From Rikenella microfusus (GTDB lineage: Bacteria; Bacteroidota; Bacteroidia; Bacteroidales; Tenuifilaceae): a stretch of 42,627 bases of DNA. Shown piece after piece: positions 34,901-42,627 of this stretch. A model generated the notes under the pieces. It saw only the letters and a program-made list of their open reading frames with translations, had not been told where the DNA came from and did not search any database. The DNA lies in the NCBI GenBank assembly GCA_020722565.1, contig DYKO01000023.1:1-42627 (forward strand), read 5' to 3'. The position numbers and the translations under genes are program-made. How positions within the stretch are numbered: the stretch's first letter is position 1; the number at the start of each line of letters is the position of its first letter.

Positions 34901-35371
34901 TTATTTGTTGAGTTCTTCCAGTATCTGTTTGACGTGCTGCTTGGTATCAACCTTGTCAAAAATATGTGTGATTTTGCCATTTGCATCAATAACGAAAGTG
35001 GTGCGTAAAATACCCTCATAGGTTTTGCCATACATCTTTTTTTCGCCCCAAACACCATATTGCTCCGCAATTCGGTGGTCGGTATCGGCAATTAGTCGGA
35101 ATGGAAGGTTGTATTTTTTGATGAATGACTGGTGCGACTTTTCTGAATCGGGGCTAACACCGATTACTTCGAGCCCTAACTTCTGCAAATCTTCGTATCC
35201 ATCGCGTAAGCTGCATGCCTCTGCTGTGCAGCCAGGGGTATTATCCTTTGGATAAAAGTATAGTATCAACTTTTTGCCTTTGTATCCGCTCAAGGCAATA
35301 GGTTTCTGATCCTGATCCATTCCATTGAAATCGGGTGCGCAATCGCCTGGTTTTAAAACTAATGGTTTCAT
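34901..35371 (-). CDS. bcp: Thioredoxin-dependent thiol peroxidase (Bcp/PrxQ)
   Basis: 156 residues. Reduces hydroperoxides with thioredoxin. The thioredoxin-like fold has the peroxidatic Cys in YFYPKDNTPGCTAEACSLRDGY, with the resolving Cys five residues later, as in the alpha-helical Bcp subclass. The start LKPGDCAPDFNGMDQ is typical. It is the first gene of a two-gene unit with recA; the 160-bp spacer upstream contains TAACTTTA, a near match to the -7 consensus. Confidence 0.95.
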   Translation of the reverse strand: MKPLVLKPGDCAPDFNGMDQDQKPIALSGYKGKKLILYFYPKDNTPGCTAEACSLRDGYEDLQKLGLEVIGVSPDSEKSHQSFIKKYNLPFRLIADTDHRIAEQYGVWGEKKMYGKTYEGILRTTFVIDANGKITHIFDKVDTKQHVKQILEELNK

Positions 35372-35531
35372 AGTATTATATTTTGTAAAGTTAAGTTATA
35401 GATTGAAATTTGAGATTTTTATTGTCCATAATTTATTAACAGGATAAACAAAATTTGGTTTACCTTTTTCTGTTTAATTAATTTTTGATTGTGTAAAACG
35501 AATGCGTGTAAAAAACGTAGATTTTTAAGAT

Positions 35532-36161
35532 TTAGAAGTCTGGGACATAGAAGAAGTATCCCAATCCTATTGTGAACAAATAGTTGCCAACAAGTGCATG
35601 TTCCAGCGAAACTATAAGTAATGAACGATGTTTTAGGTAGGTGGAAGCCCAAATCCAACCCATTAGCGTTGCACCGGCAAATGCAATCCAGTTTCTAAAA
35701 ATGATGTGGAGTAGGCCAAATAGCAAGCCATTAATAGTCATAGCTATCTTTTTATTTGGGATGAGCTTGTTGTAGCGATGGAAAAAGAATCCCCTGTAAA
35801 TAACCTCCTGGGTAAAAGCTGACCAAATTGGGTAAAAAATCATTATGGCCATCCAAAGCCAGGGATTGTGCTTGGGAAGGTAGAAAACTTTATCGGACGG
35901 AAGGAATAGAAAGGTAAGAATGGTAATAGCTGATAAATAAACCAATATCCGAATGGTAAAAAAAATCCAGTTCCGATAACCATTCAATTCAAACGATGCT
36001 TTACTAAACGATTTGGATTGCAGCAGATAGATTAGAGTTGCTATAAACACTATAAGTAAGGGTATGCTTTTGGGAATGCCCTTGTGGTTTAGTGAAAACA
36101 CAACCGGTAGCCCTATAAACAGGGCAATTAGTTCAATGCCAAGAAATTTCTTTGAATGCAT
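35532..36161 (-). CDS. CPBP-family (ABI/Rce1-like) membrane protein
   Basis: 209 residues with about six to eight hydrophobic helices. CPBP motifs are motif 1 QEVIYRG (118-124), motif 2 FGLLHI (His152) and motif 3 EHALVGNYLF (Glu187, His188, Asn193). Motif 1 is normally EExxxR; here Gln118 stands at the first Glu, so protease activity is uncertain. Relatives include CAAX prenyl proteases and bacteriocin self-immunity proteins. It is 8 bp after the histidine kinase gene on the same strand, so probably co-transcribed with it. Confidence 0.85.
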   Translation of the reverse strand: MHSKKFLGIELIALFIGLPVVFSLNHKGIPKSIPLLIVFIATLIYLLQSKSFSKASFELNGYRNWIFFTIRILVYLSAITILTFLFLPSDKVFYLPKHNPWLWMAIMIFYPIWSAFTQEVIYRGFFFHRYNKLIPNKKIAMTINGLLFGLLHIIFRNWIAFAGATLMGWIWASTYLKHRSLLIVSLEHALVGNYLFTIGLGYFFYVPDF

Positions 36162-36169
36162 ATACCCGG

Positions 36170-37360
36170 CTACTCTACTGGTATAACAACATTAACAGTT
36201 GTTCCCTTGTTTGGTTCCGATAAAACGTTAACGCTTCCCTTTAGTTTATCGATGAGTTCCTTACAGGTTACCAGTCCAATGCCTATTCCCTTCTCATTTT
36301 CGGTACCCCGGCTCGATTGGTAGTCATTGAATAGTTTTTGAAGTTGTTCGGTAGTCATACCAACTCCCTTATCGGCAATACTAATTGTGTACGATTTTTC
36401 GTTTTGTTCAACATCGATCCTGATTTCGCCTTCAGGATAAGAGAATTTAATGGCATTGGAAAGTAGGTTACGTATTACCACCGAAAGCATATCGGGATCA
36501 GTGCTTAACATCAGCTCGTTGGGGACGTTTTCAAAAATTCTAATTCGTTTTTTTTGCCATATGGGTCGTAAAATGTTGACCTGTTTCTGTATTAGCGAGT
36601 CAATGGGAATGGTTCGATACTTTGGTTCAATGGCTTTGGAGTTGAGTTTTGCCCAGTTTAGAAGATTTTCGGTTAAGTCGTAAAGATTGTGTGCAAGGTC
36701 GTTCAGGAGCTGAAGCCTAAGTTGAAAGTATTCCTTGTTTTCGAAATCCTCATCAAAATTCATCAACATCAGGTCGGTAATGCCCAAAAAGGCATTAAAG
36801 GGACTTTTTAGGTCGTGGGCAACAATGGAAAAAAGTTTGGAAAGCGACTGGTTCATTTCCCTAAGTTGAATATTCTGATTCTCAAGTTCCTGTTGCTTGA
36901 GCAAAAGTTGATTTTTCAGCTCGAGGTTTTGTTTGAGCACTGCCGAAAGGGGAACGCTTTCGCCTTCGAGTTGCTGTTCGGCTGGCTGCGACCAATGACC
37001 ATGTACAAGTTTCCATTCTCCGTTCTCCTTACGCATAATTGCAGTTGTGCGGTTATTGGCATACTCAAAATCGCCTGTTGGTAAAAGGAACTTCATGTCA
37101 ACCAACCCCATAACATATGCTACGTCCGAAGACAAAGGGAATGCCTTCAGAACCTTAAACTGATAGGGAAAGGCATCGGGTGCTTGTGCAAACTCTCTTT
37201 TAAAAAGTTCAATGGAGTTTTGATTTGATGGGCTGAACTCATCAACACCAGTGCCAATCATGTTAAATGACGTTGAGAAACTTTCTAAGGTTCTTTCCCA
37301 CTTCCTAAGGGCATAGTTCTCAAAATAATTTAAGTATGCCTGTTTAATCTCGTTCTCCAT
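36170..37360 (-). CDS. Soluble histidine kinase with N-terminal SnoaL/NTF2-like domain
   Basis: 396 residues from the ATG at 37360; the longer TTG start at 37381 lies inside a -7 promoter element. The N-terminal part (about 1-125) has an NTF2/SnoaL-like pattern (AYLNYFENYALRKWERTLESFS ... NNRTTAIMRKENGEWKLVHGHWS). A coiled coil (about 140-172) leads to HisKA with FSIVAHDLKSPFNAFLG (phospho-accepting His182), then a HATPase: N box VVIRNLLSNAIKFS, G1 IADKGVGM, G2 GIGIGLVTCKELI. No transmembrane segment or HAMP is seen, so it is cytoplasmic and may sense a small ligand. No response regulator is adjacent. Probably co-transcribed with the CPBP gene. Confidence 0.88.
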   Translation of the reverse strand: MENEIKQAYLNYFENYALRKWERTLESFSTSFNMIGTGVDEFSPSNQNSIELFKREFAQAPDAFPYQFKVLKAFPLSSDVAYVMGLVDMKFLLPTGDFEYANNRTTAIMRKENGEWKLVHGHWSQPAEQQLEGESVPLSAVLKQNLELKNQLLLKQQELENQNIQLREMNQSLSKLFSIVAHDLKSPFNAFLGITDLMLMNFDEDFENKEYFQLRLQLLNDLAHNLYDLTENLLNWAKLNSKAIEPKYRTIPIDSLIQKQVNILRPIWQKKRIRIFENVPNELMLSTDPDMLSVVIRNLLSNAIKFSYPEGEIRIDVEQNEKSYTISIADKGVGMTTEQLQKLFNDYQSSRGTENEKGIGIGLVTCKELIDKLKGSVNVLSEPNKGTTVNVVIPVE

Positions 37361-37378
37361 GTTGGAAAAATTAGCATT

Positions 37379-37386
37379 CAAATATA
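37379..37386 (-). promoter_or_regulatory. Candidate -7 element for the histidine kinase
   Basis: The minus strand reads TATATTTG, an exact TAnnTTTG match, 18 bp upstream of the chosen ATG. It overlaps the alternative TTG start at 37381 and therefore argues against it. The -33 half is not obvious. Confidence 0.45.
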
Positions 37387-37438
37387 GGAAACCTTGAAAA
37401 ATGAAAAAGTATTATCGGCGATTTTTTGAATTATCTTA

Positions 37439-37467
37439 TTGGAATTTAGAAAAATACTATATTTTTG
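37439..37467 (+). promoter_or_regulatory. carAB promoter
   Basis: TTG at 37439-37441, an 18-nt spacer and TATTTTTG at 37460-37467, a good match to the Bacteroidota pattern. It lies 225 bp upstream of the carA start and directs transcription into the leader that carries the terminator. Confidence 0.6.
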
Positions 37468-37566
37468 CAGGAACATTACCTCTATGCATCCTGTACAGAA
37501 AATTATACTTTCATCAAAGCACACCGGATTTGAACATTCAGTTTCTTTTTCAAAATATTTTATTTT

Positions 37567-37596
37567 AAACCTGCCTTTTTTGGCAGGTTTTTTTTT
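37567..37596 (+). terminator. Intrinsic terminator inside the carA leader
   Basis: A perfect 9-bp stem AAACCTGCC (37567-37575) with GGCAGGTTT (37582-37590), a six-T loop, then six more T. It points along the plus strand, yet no plus-strand gene lies between it and the flavin/kinase block. It therefore sits between the carA promoter and carA, or ends a short RNA of about 120 nt. The rest of the 37361-37691 gap shows only the two divergent promoters. Confidence 0.8.
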
Positions 37597-37691
37597 GCCC
37601 TTTATTCTGAAATTTCAAACTATTAATCAGGCGGTAAGTCTCATCGCTCTTTTATCAAGCCATCAGAATAATACCTTAAATCAAATAGTAA

Positions 37692-38768
37692 ATGGCTCGT
37701 TTAAAACAAGTTGATGCCTGTCTTTTACTTGAAGACGGCTCTGAATTTCATGGGTATTCGTTTGGATACCAAGGCAGTACAGCCGGAGAGGTGGTGTTCA
37801 GCACTTCCATGAATGGCTATCCCGAAAGTTTAACCGACCCTTCATATGCGGGTCAAATACTGGTGGCCACCTACCCCTTAATTGGAAACTATGGAGTGCC
37901 CAGCTCCAGCGTTGTCAATGGTGTAGAGATGAACTGGGAGTCCGATAGGGTTCAGGTTAAGGGGTTGGTGGTGGGTGAGTATAGCCATACTTTTAGCCAT
38001 TGGAATGCAAATGAGAGTCTTGGTGATTGGTTGCAACGTTTTGGAATCCCTGCCATTGGTGGGATAGATACTCGTAAATTTACCAAACTTCTGCGAGAAC
38101 GAGGAAGCATGCTTGGTAAAATTATTATTGATAATGATGTGGATTGGTATAACCCCGATGGCGATAATCTTGTAGAAAAGGTATCGGTTAAAGAACCAAT
38201 TTCATATGGTAGCGGAGCTAAAACCATTGTTCTGATTGACTGTGGTGTTAAGAACAACATAATTCGATGTCTTTTACGACGCAATACCACTATCATTCGG
38301 GTTCCTTCAAACTATAATTTTTTTCATCTAAACTTCGATGGAGTTCTTATCTCAAACGGGCCAGGAAATCCAAAAGTAAACATCCAAACCATTGAAAACA
38401 TAAGAGATTTATTTACCAAAAATTTTCCTGTTATGGGAATTTGTCTTGGGAATCAACTTATGGCCCTTGCAACTGGTGCCGATACATACAAGTTGCCCTA
38501 TGGACATCGTGGTCATAACCAGTCTGTTAGGCTGTGCGGAACAAATAAATGTTTTGTTACATCACAGAATCACGGATATGCCGTTGATACCTCTACTATA
38601 GGCGATGAGTGGGAGGTGCTGTTTGAAAACCTAAACGATGGCACATGTGAGGGAATTCGTCATCGCAGCAAGCCATTTTTCGCCGTTCAGTTTCATCCCG
38701 AAGCATCAGGTGGGCCTGCGGATACGGAGTTTCTTTTCGACGAGTTTCTCAATCTTATTAACCGATAG
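37692..38768 (+). CDS. carA: Carbamoyl-phosphate synthase small (glutaminase) subunit
   Basis: 358 residues. It releases ammonia from glutamine for CarB. N-terminal CPSase domain (about 1-150: LLLEDGSEFHGYSFGYQGSTAGEVVFSTSMNGYPE), then a class I glutamine amidotransferase domain: nucleophile Cys251 in MGICLGNQ, and His335 and Glu337 in VQFHPEASGGP. The ATG at 37692 gives the normal N-terminus. carB follows after 26 bp. The 225-nt leader with an internal terminator suggests transcription attenuation, perhaps by pyrimidine or arginine supply. Confidence 0.97.
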   Translation: MARLKQVDACLLLEDGSEFHGYSFGYQGSTAGEVVFSTSMNGYPESLTDPSYAGQILVATYPLIGNYGVPSSSVVNGVEMNWESDRVQVKGLVVGEYSHTFSHWNANESLGDWLQRFGIPAIGGIDTRKFTKLLRERGSMLGKIIIDNDVDWYNPDGDNLVEKVSVKEPISYGSGAKTIVLIDCGVKNNIIRCLLRRNTTIIRVPSNYNFFHLNFDGVLISNGPGNPKVNIQTIENIRDLFTKNFPVMGICLGNQLMALATGADTYKLPYGHRGHNQSVRLCGTNKCFVTSQNHGYAVDTSTIGDEWEVLFENLNDGTCEGIRHRSKPFFAVQFHPEASGGPADTEFLFDEFLNLINR

Positions 38769-38794
38769 GTATTAATAAACTAATAACTTATAGT

Positions 38795-41700
38795 ATGCCA
38801 TTACTTCGAAAGTTTAACAAGGTGTTGGTCCTCGGATCAGGGGCACTTAAAATTGGCGAAGCTGGAGAATTCGATTACAGCGGATCGCAAGCGCTTAAAG
38901 CGCTTAAAGAAGAAGGTATTACCTCGGTTCTGGTTAATCCTAACATTGCCACGGTTCAAACCAGTAGCGGCATTGCCGATATCATTTACTTTGAGCCCAT
39001 TTTGCCAGAAACAGTAGGGCGGATTATCGAAAAGGAGCACCCAGATGGAATTTTTCTCTCTTTTGGAGGTCAAACCGCACTGAATTGTGGTGTTGAACTC
39101 TTCCGAGATGGAACATTGGCAAGGTATAACGTTGAGGTTTTGGGAACGCCGGTTGAAGCCATAATTAACACCGAGGATCGGGAACTTTTTGTTGGAAAAC
39201 TAAATGAGATTGATGTTAGAACACCCCGAAGCATTGCTGCTTATACTGTTGCCGATGCACTAAATGCAGCTGAAAAAATAGGCTATCCAGTTATAGTTCG
39301 GGCTGCCTTTACTTTGGGTGGACAGGGTAGTGGATTTTGCAACAATGCTGAGGATCTCAGCGGTTTAGCAACAAATGCACTTACCTATGCGCCACAAATT
39401 TTGGTGGAGGAATCGCTAAAGGGCTGGAAAGAAGTGGAGTACGAGGTAGTACGCGACAATTCTGATAACTGCATCACGGTTTGTAATATGGAAAACTTTG
39501 ATCCCCTTGGGATTCATACGGGTGAAAGTATTGTCGTGGCGCCGTCGCAAACACTCTCAAATTCCGATTACCATCAATTAAGGTCGTTATCCATTCGGAT
39601 TGTTAGGCATTTTGGTATTGTTGGTGAATGCAATGTGCAGTTTGCACTTGACCCGCATAGTAAGGATTACCGCGTTATTGAGGTTAATGCGCGCCTATCG
39701 CGATCATCGGCGCTTGCATCAAAAGCTACCGGCTATCCTTTGGCTTTTGTAGCAGCCAAAGTGGCTCTTGGGTATGGTTTGTTTGAACTTCAGAACTCTG
39801 TAACACGTAAAACTTCAGCTTTTTTTGAGCCCGCACTTGATTATGTGGTGGTGAAAATACCCCGTTGGGACTTAGCCAAGTTTAAAGGTGCCTCACGTCA
39901 AATAGGTTCGGCAATGAAGAGCGTTGGTGAGGTAATGGCCATTGGCCGTTCGTTTGAGGAGGCAATTCAAAAAGGCCTCAGGATGTTAGGGCAGGGCATG
40001 CACGGATTTGTGGCAAATAACCGTTTCAGTACCCAAGACCTTAGGTATTTCCTTGAAAATCCTACCGACCAGCGAATTTTTACCATAGCGCAGGCTTTCG
40101 AGCAGGGTTGGAATGTCCAGAAAATACATGCATTAACCGGTATCGACCGATGGTTTTTGGATAAGCTCCAATCGGAGGTGGAACTTGCTAAGGAGTTGTC
40201 AACCTATAAAGCCATTGAATTGATTCCCATTGAATTAATTAGGGATGCTAAGAAAAAGGGATTTTCCGATTTTCAAATTGCGCGCCTGGTGTACAAACCC
40301 ATCGATCGTGAGATAGAGCAATATCAAAAAAAGGTTCGAAATGTAAGGAAAAACCATGGTATATTGCCCTGTGTAAAGCAAATTGACACGCTAGCAGCGG
40401 AATTCCCTTCTGAAACTGCTTACCTCTACATTACTTACCATGGCGAAGAAAGTGATACTCGCGTATCACCTAGGCCTAAAGTCCTTGTGCTTGGCTCTGG
40501 GGCTTACCGTATAGGTAGCTCCGTAGAGTTTGACTGGTGCACCGTTGGTGCAGTAAGGGAATTAGGTAGGTTGGGCTACGAAACAATTGTAATTAACTAC
40601 AACCCTGAAACAGTGAGCACCGATTACGATGTATGCGATAAGCTCTACTTCGATGAGTTGACCTTTGAACGTGTAATGGATATTATCGATTATGAGAAAC
40701 CAATAGGCGTTGTGGTTTCGGTTGGCGGTCAAATACCAAATAACTTAGCAGGCAGGCTTCATGCTGCAGGTGTAACCATTTTAGGGACATCGCCAGTTTC
40801 AATCGATATGGCCGAAGACCGAAAAAAGTTTTCAGCATTACTCGATAAATTGGGAATTGATCAACCGGAATGGCAGGAGCTTACCACTTTCGAGCAGGTG
40901 GAGGCATTTGTTAACCAGGTTGGATATCCTATTCTAATTCGTCCGTCGTATGTTCTTTCAGGGTCGGCCATGAACATGGTTTCAAATTCTGATGATTTAA
41001 AGGAGTATTTGACTGTTGCAGCGCAGGTTTCCAAGGAGCATCCCGTGGTGATATCACAGTTCATTGAGGGGGCAAAGGAGATAGAGTATGATGCAGTGGC
41101 CGACAAAGGTAAGATATATGTTGATGCCATTTCAGAGCATGTTGAGTTTGCCGGGGTTCACTCAGGCGATGCCACTTTGGTCTTTCCCCCGCAACGGCTC
41201 TACCTCGAAACCATTAGAAAAATACGTAAAATTGCTGCCTCCTTAGCTGCAGAACTTAACATAACAGGGCCATTCAATATCCAGTTCCTGGCTAAAAGTA
41301 ACCAGATTAAGGTGATAGAATGTAACCTTAGAGCTAGCCGTAGCTTCCCATTTGTATCGAAGGTGATGAACTACAATATGATAGCGGCAGCCATTGATTT
41401 TATGATGGGGATGAGATCTGTGCAATTGCCCCCATCGATGCTCGAAATCGCCCATGTTGGAGTTAAAGCCTCACAGTTTTCCTTTGGACGCCTTACCCAC
41501 GCCGATCCAGTTTTAGGAGTAGAAATGGTATCAACGGGAGAGGTGGGTTGTATGGGAGACAACTTTCGTGAGGCTCTGCTTAAAGCCATGCTTTCAGTGG
41601 GATATAAGGTACCCAAACAAGCTGTTCTGATTTCTTCAGGACCGCTTCGCTCAAAACTGTCATTAGTTGATCCAATGGCTAACTTGGCCAAACTTGGTTT

Positions 41701-42025
41701 TACCATTTACGCCACACGTGGAACTGCCGCTTTTCTGAATAGCCATGGTGTAAATGTAATTTCAGTTGCCTGGCCCGATGAGGCTGAATTTGATCCCAAT
41801 TGTTTGAATCTTATTCAGGAACGAAGAGTTGAACTGGTTATAAATATCCCCAAAAACCTGTCGCGCAGCGAACTCAACAACGATTATGCAATTCGACGTG
41901 CTGCGGTTGATTATAATATCCCGCTTATTACCAATGCCCGTTTGGCTGCAGCTTTTATTGATGCATTTACAAATACCAATACTTCCAATTTGCTACCACG
42001 CAGCTGGCAGGAATTTATAGGTTAA
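38795..42025 (+). CDS. carB: Carbamoyl-phosphate synthase large subunit
   Basis: 1076 residues, close to E. coli CarB (1073). It makes carbamoyl phosphate from bicarbonate, ammonia and two ATP for pyrimidines and arginine. Two homologous ATP-grasp halves are visible: VLVLGSGALKIGEAGEFDYSG near residue 10 and VLVLGSGAYRIGSSVEFDW near 560. Each has a downstream ATP-grasp with glycine loop (AFTLGGQGSGF; PSYVLSGSAMNMV) and Mg2+ Glu/Asn motif (EVNARLSRSSALASK; ECNLRASRSFPFVSK). The C-terminal MGS-like allosteric domain (about 930-1076) contains TIYATRGTAAFL. A perfect inverted repeat overlaps the stop codon. Confidence 0.98.
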   Translation: MPLLRKFNKVLVLGSGALKIGEAGEFDYSGSQALKALKEEGITSVLVNPNIATVQTSSGIADIIYFEPILPETVGRIIEKEHPDGIFLSFGGQTALNCGVELFRDGTLARYNVEVLGTPVEAIINTEDRELFVGKLNEIDVRTPRSIAAYTVADALNAAEKIGYPVIVRAAFTLGGQGSGFCNNAEDLSGLATNALTYAPQILVEESLKGWKEVEYEVVRDNSDNCITVCNMENFDPLGIHTGESIVVAPSQTLSNSDYHQLRSLSIRIVRHFGIVGECNVQFALDPHSKDYRVIEVNARLSRSSALASKATGYPLAFVAAKVALGYGLFELQNSVTRKTSAFFEPALDYVVVKIPRWDLAKFKGASRQIGSAMKSVGEVMAIGRSFEEAIQKGLRMLGQGMHGFVANNRFSTQDLRYFLENPTDQRIFTIAQAFEQGWNVQKIHALTGIDRWFLDKLQSEVELAKELSTYKAIELIPIELIRDAKKKGFSDFQIARLVYKPIDREIEQYQKKVRNVRKNHGILPCVKQIDTLAAEFPSETAYLYITYHGEESDTRVSPRPKVLVLGSGAYRIGSSVEFDWCTVGAVRELGRLGYETIVINYNPETVSTDYDVCDKLYFDELTFERVMDIIDYEKPIGVVVSVGGQIPNNLAGRLHAAGVTILGTSPVSIDMAEDRKKFSALLDKLGIDQPEWQELTTFEQVEAFVNQVGYPILIRPSYVLSGSAMNMVSNSDDLKEYLTVAAQVSKEHPVVISQFIEGAKEIEYDAVADKGKIYVDAISEHVEFAGVHSGDATLVFPPQRLYLETIRKIRKIAASLAAELNITGPFNIQFLAKSNQIKVIECNLRASRSFPFVSKVMNYNMIAAAIDFMMGMRSVQLPPSMLEIAHVGVKASQFSFGRLTHADPVLGVEMVSTGEVGCMGDNFREALLKAMLSVGYKVPKQAVLISSGPLRSKLSLVDPMANLAKLGFTIYATRGTAAFLNSHGVNVISVAWPDEAEFDPNCLNLIQERRVELVINIPKNLSRSELNNDYAIRRAAVDYNIPLITNARLAAAFIDAFTNTNTSNLLPRSWQEFIG

Positions 42026-42041
42026 CTTGTTTTAACCTATA
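42016..42041 (+). repeat. Inverted repeat at the carB stop codon
   Basis: TATAGGTTAA (42016-42025) with TTAACCTATA (42032-42041), perfect 10 bp, 6-nt loop, with the stop codon inside the left arm. There is no T-run after it, so it may only stabilise the mRNA 3' end. Confidence 0.5.
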
Positions 42042-42208
42042 GGTGCTGGGATTTATCGTGTCATAGCCATCTTGTTTTTATGTTAGGGATAAACATTATC
42101 TATACATTAATGACAATGACTTTCCCTAGTAATTATTAGCAACTATTAAATGACCAAACTTACTTTTAATAAAAAATTAATTATTTGATAAATAGTTTGA
42201 TACGGAAT

Positions 42209-42243
42209 ATAAAAAAAAGAAGAGGTTGCAAACCTACTCTTTT
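42209..42243 (-). terminator. Probable minus-strand terminator in the right-hand spacer
   Basis: The minus strand reads AGAGTAGGTTTGCAACCTCTT and then CTTTTTTTT: a bulged hairpin (AGGTT/AACCT core) plus a long T-run. It would stop a transcript entering from beyond the right edge. The 42026-42627 spacer (602 bp, AT-rich) has no convincing gene. Confidence 0.5.
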
Positions 42244-42627
42244 GTAAATATTTGTAATTTTTTATGTTGTTATTGCTACTAGTAGAGTTTAAGTGCATAC
42301 TATAATACTGTATTGTATCAAAAAAATAGGATATGTTTTTTGGCATAGAATAATTGGAAATAAAAGTGATCCCAAGTGAATGTCCCTAACCTTATGCACA
42401 AAAATATTTTATAGTGATATTTCAGCTTAAATGATTTTGAAAGGTAAATAAACAAATATTTTGATGCCGTATTTTTTGTATATCACACTTAAAATGAGTT
42501 GAATTCAAGTCACAAATGCAACTTTTCGATTAGACACATTTAGGTAAAAAAATTCATTTGGTGTTAAAAAATTTATTTTTTTCTTGGTCGATTATTTAAA
42601 ATATTTCTAGCCCTTTGTACCTCTTCG

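Noticed and set aside
37439-37714. A 91-codon plus-strand frame over the carA leader (with an ATG at 37484) as a leader peptide
   Set aside because: It starts at a promoter element, runs through the terminator stem and overlaps the carA start; composition is not protein-like and no run of regulatory codons is seen.
42016-42041. Calling the inverted repeat at the carB end a rho-independent terminator
   Set aside because: The stem is AT-rich and no T-run follows it.
42146-42346. 66-codon minus-strand frame in the right-hand spacer
   Set aside because: Very AT-rich, Asn/Tyr/Ile-heavy, crosses the predicted terminator, and has no recognisable motif.
1-42627. CRISPR array, prophage, transposon, tRNA or rRNA
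   Set aside because: No spaced direct repeats, integrase, transposase, terminal repeats or cloverleaf sequence were seen; the only long exact repeat is the 51-bp duplication.

Overview
The window is chromosomal DNA from a member of the Bacteroidota, most likely a gliding or T9SS-bearing lineage near Bacteroidales/Marinilabiliales. Support comes from gldE and gldD, a peptidase with a type IX secretion C-terminal sorting domain, Bacteroidota-style promoters (TTTG, about 19 nt, TAnnTTTG), an AURKAIP1/COX24-like basic mini-protein, an OlsF-type bifunctional acyltransferase, a bacterial GGGP synthase and several TTG starts. I found no tRNA, rRNA, CRISPR array, insertion sequence or phage gene.

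Layout. (1) 1-4.8 kb is an AT-rich accessory stretch on the minus strand. It holds a GH114/TM1410-like lipoprotein cut by the left edge, three secreted or outer-membrane proteins of unknown role, and gene debris, including a decayed pseudogene at about 4067-4696. (2) 4.8-12 kb is core: HU, the 30-residue basic protein and RNase G on the minus strand; mutY, ssb, gldE, gldD, a phosphopantetheinyl transferase and GGGP synthase on the plus strand. (3) 12-21.6 kb has a secreted M14 carboxypeptidase followed by a PafA-family protein that has lost nearly all its catalytic residues, a divergent TonB-dependent receptor, a DUF4870 protein, EttA and an unknown secreted protein. (4) 21.8-28.6 kb, plus strand: OlsF-like aminolipid acyltransferase, M19 dipeptidase, engB, prs, rplY (ctc), pth and an S4-domain protein. 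(5) 28.6-37.4 kb, minus strand: flavin reductase; a tight three-gene operon (transglutaminase-like lipoprotein, cutC, ferritin-like/VIT1 membrane protein); bcp-recA with a clear terminator; a CPBP-family membrane protein; and a soluble SnoaL-like/histidine kinase fusion. (6) 37.4-42.0 kb, plus strand: carA-carB behind a leader that carries an intrinsic terminator.

Most of the window is housekeeping: DNA repair and recombination (mutY, ssb, recA), RNA and ribosome biology (RNase G, mini-protein, EttA, EngB, L25, Pth, S4), nucleotide supply (prs, carAB) and envelope or lipid functions (gldDE, GGGPS, OlsF). I found no clear new multi-gene defence or biosynthetic system. The observations most worth following are the predicted catalytically dead PafA-like protein beside a T9SS peptidase, the terminator between the carA promoter and carA, two overlapping hairpins ahead of RNase G, a structured rplY leader, and a two-core transglutaminase-like protein with one dead core. 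All calls were made by eye; no database search or folding program was run.
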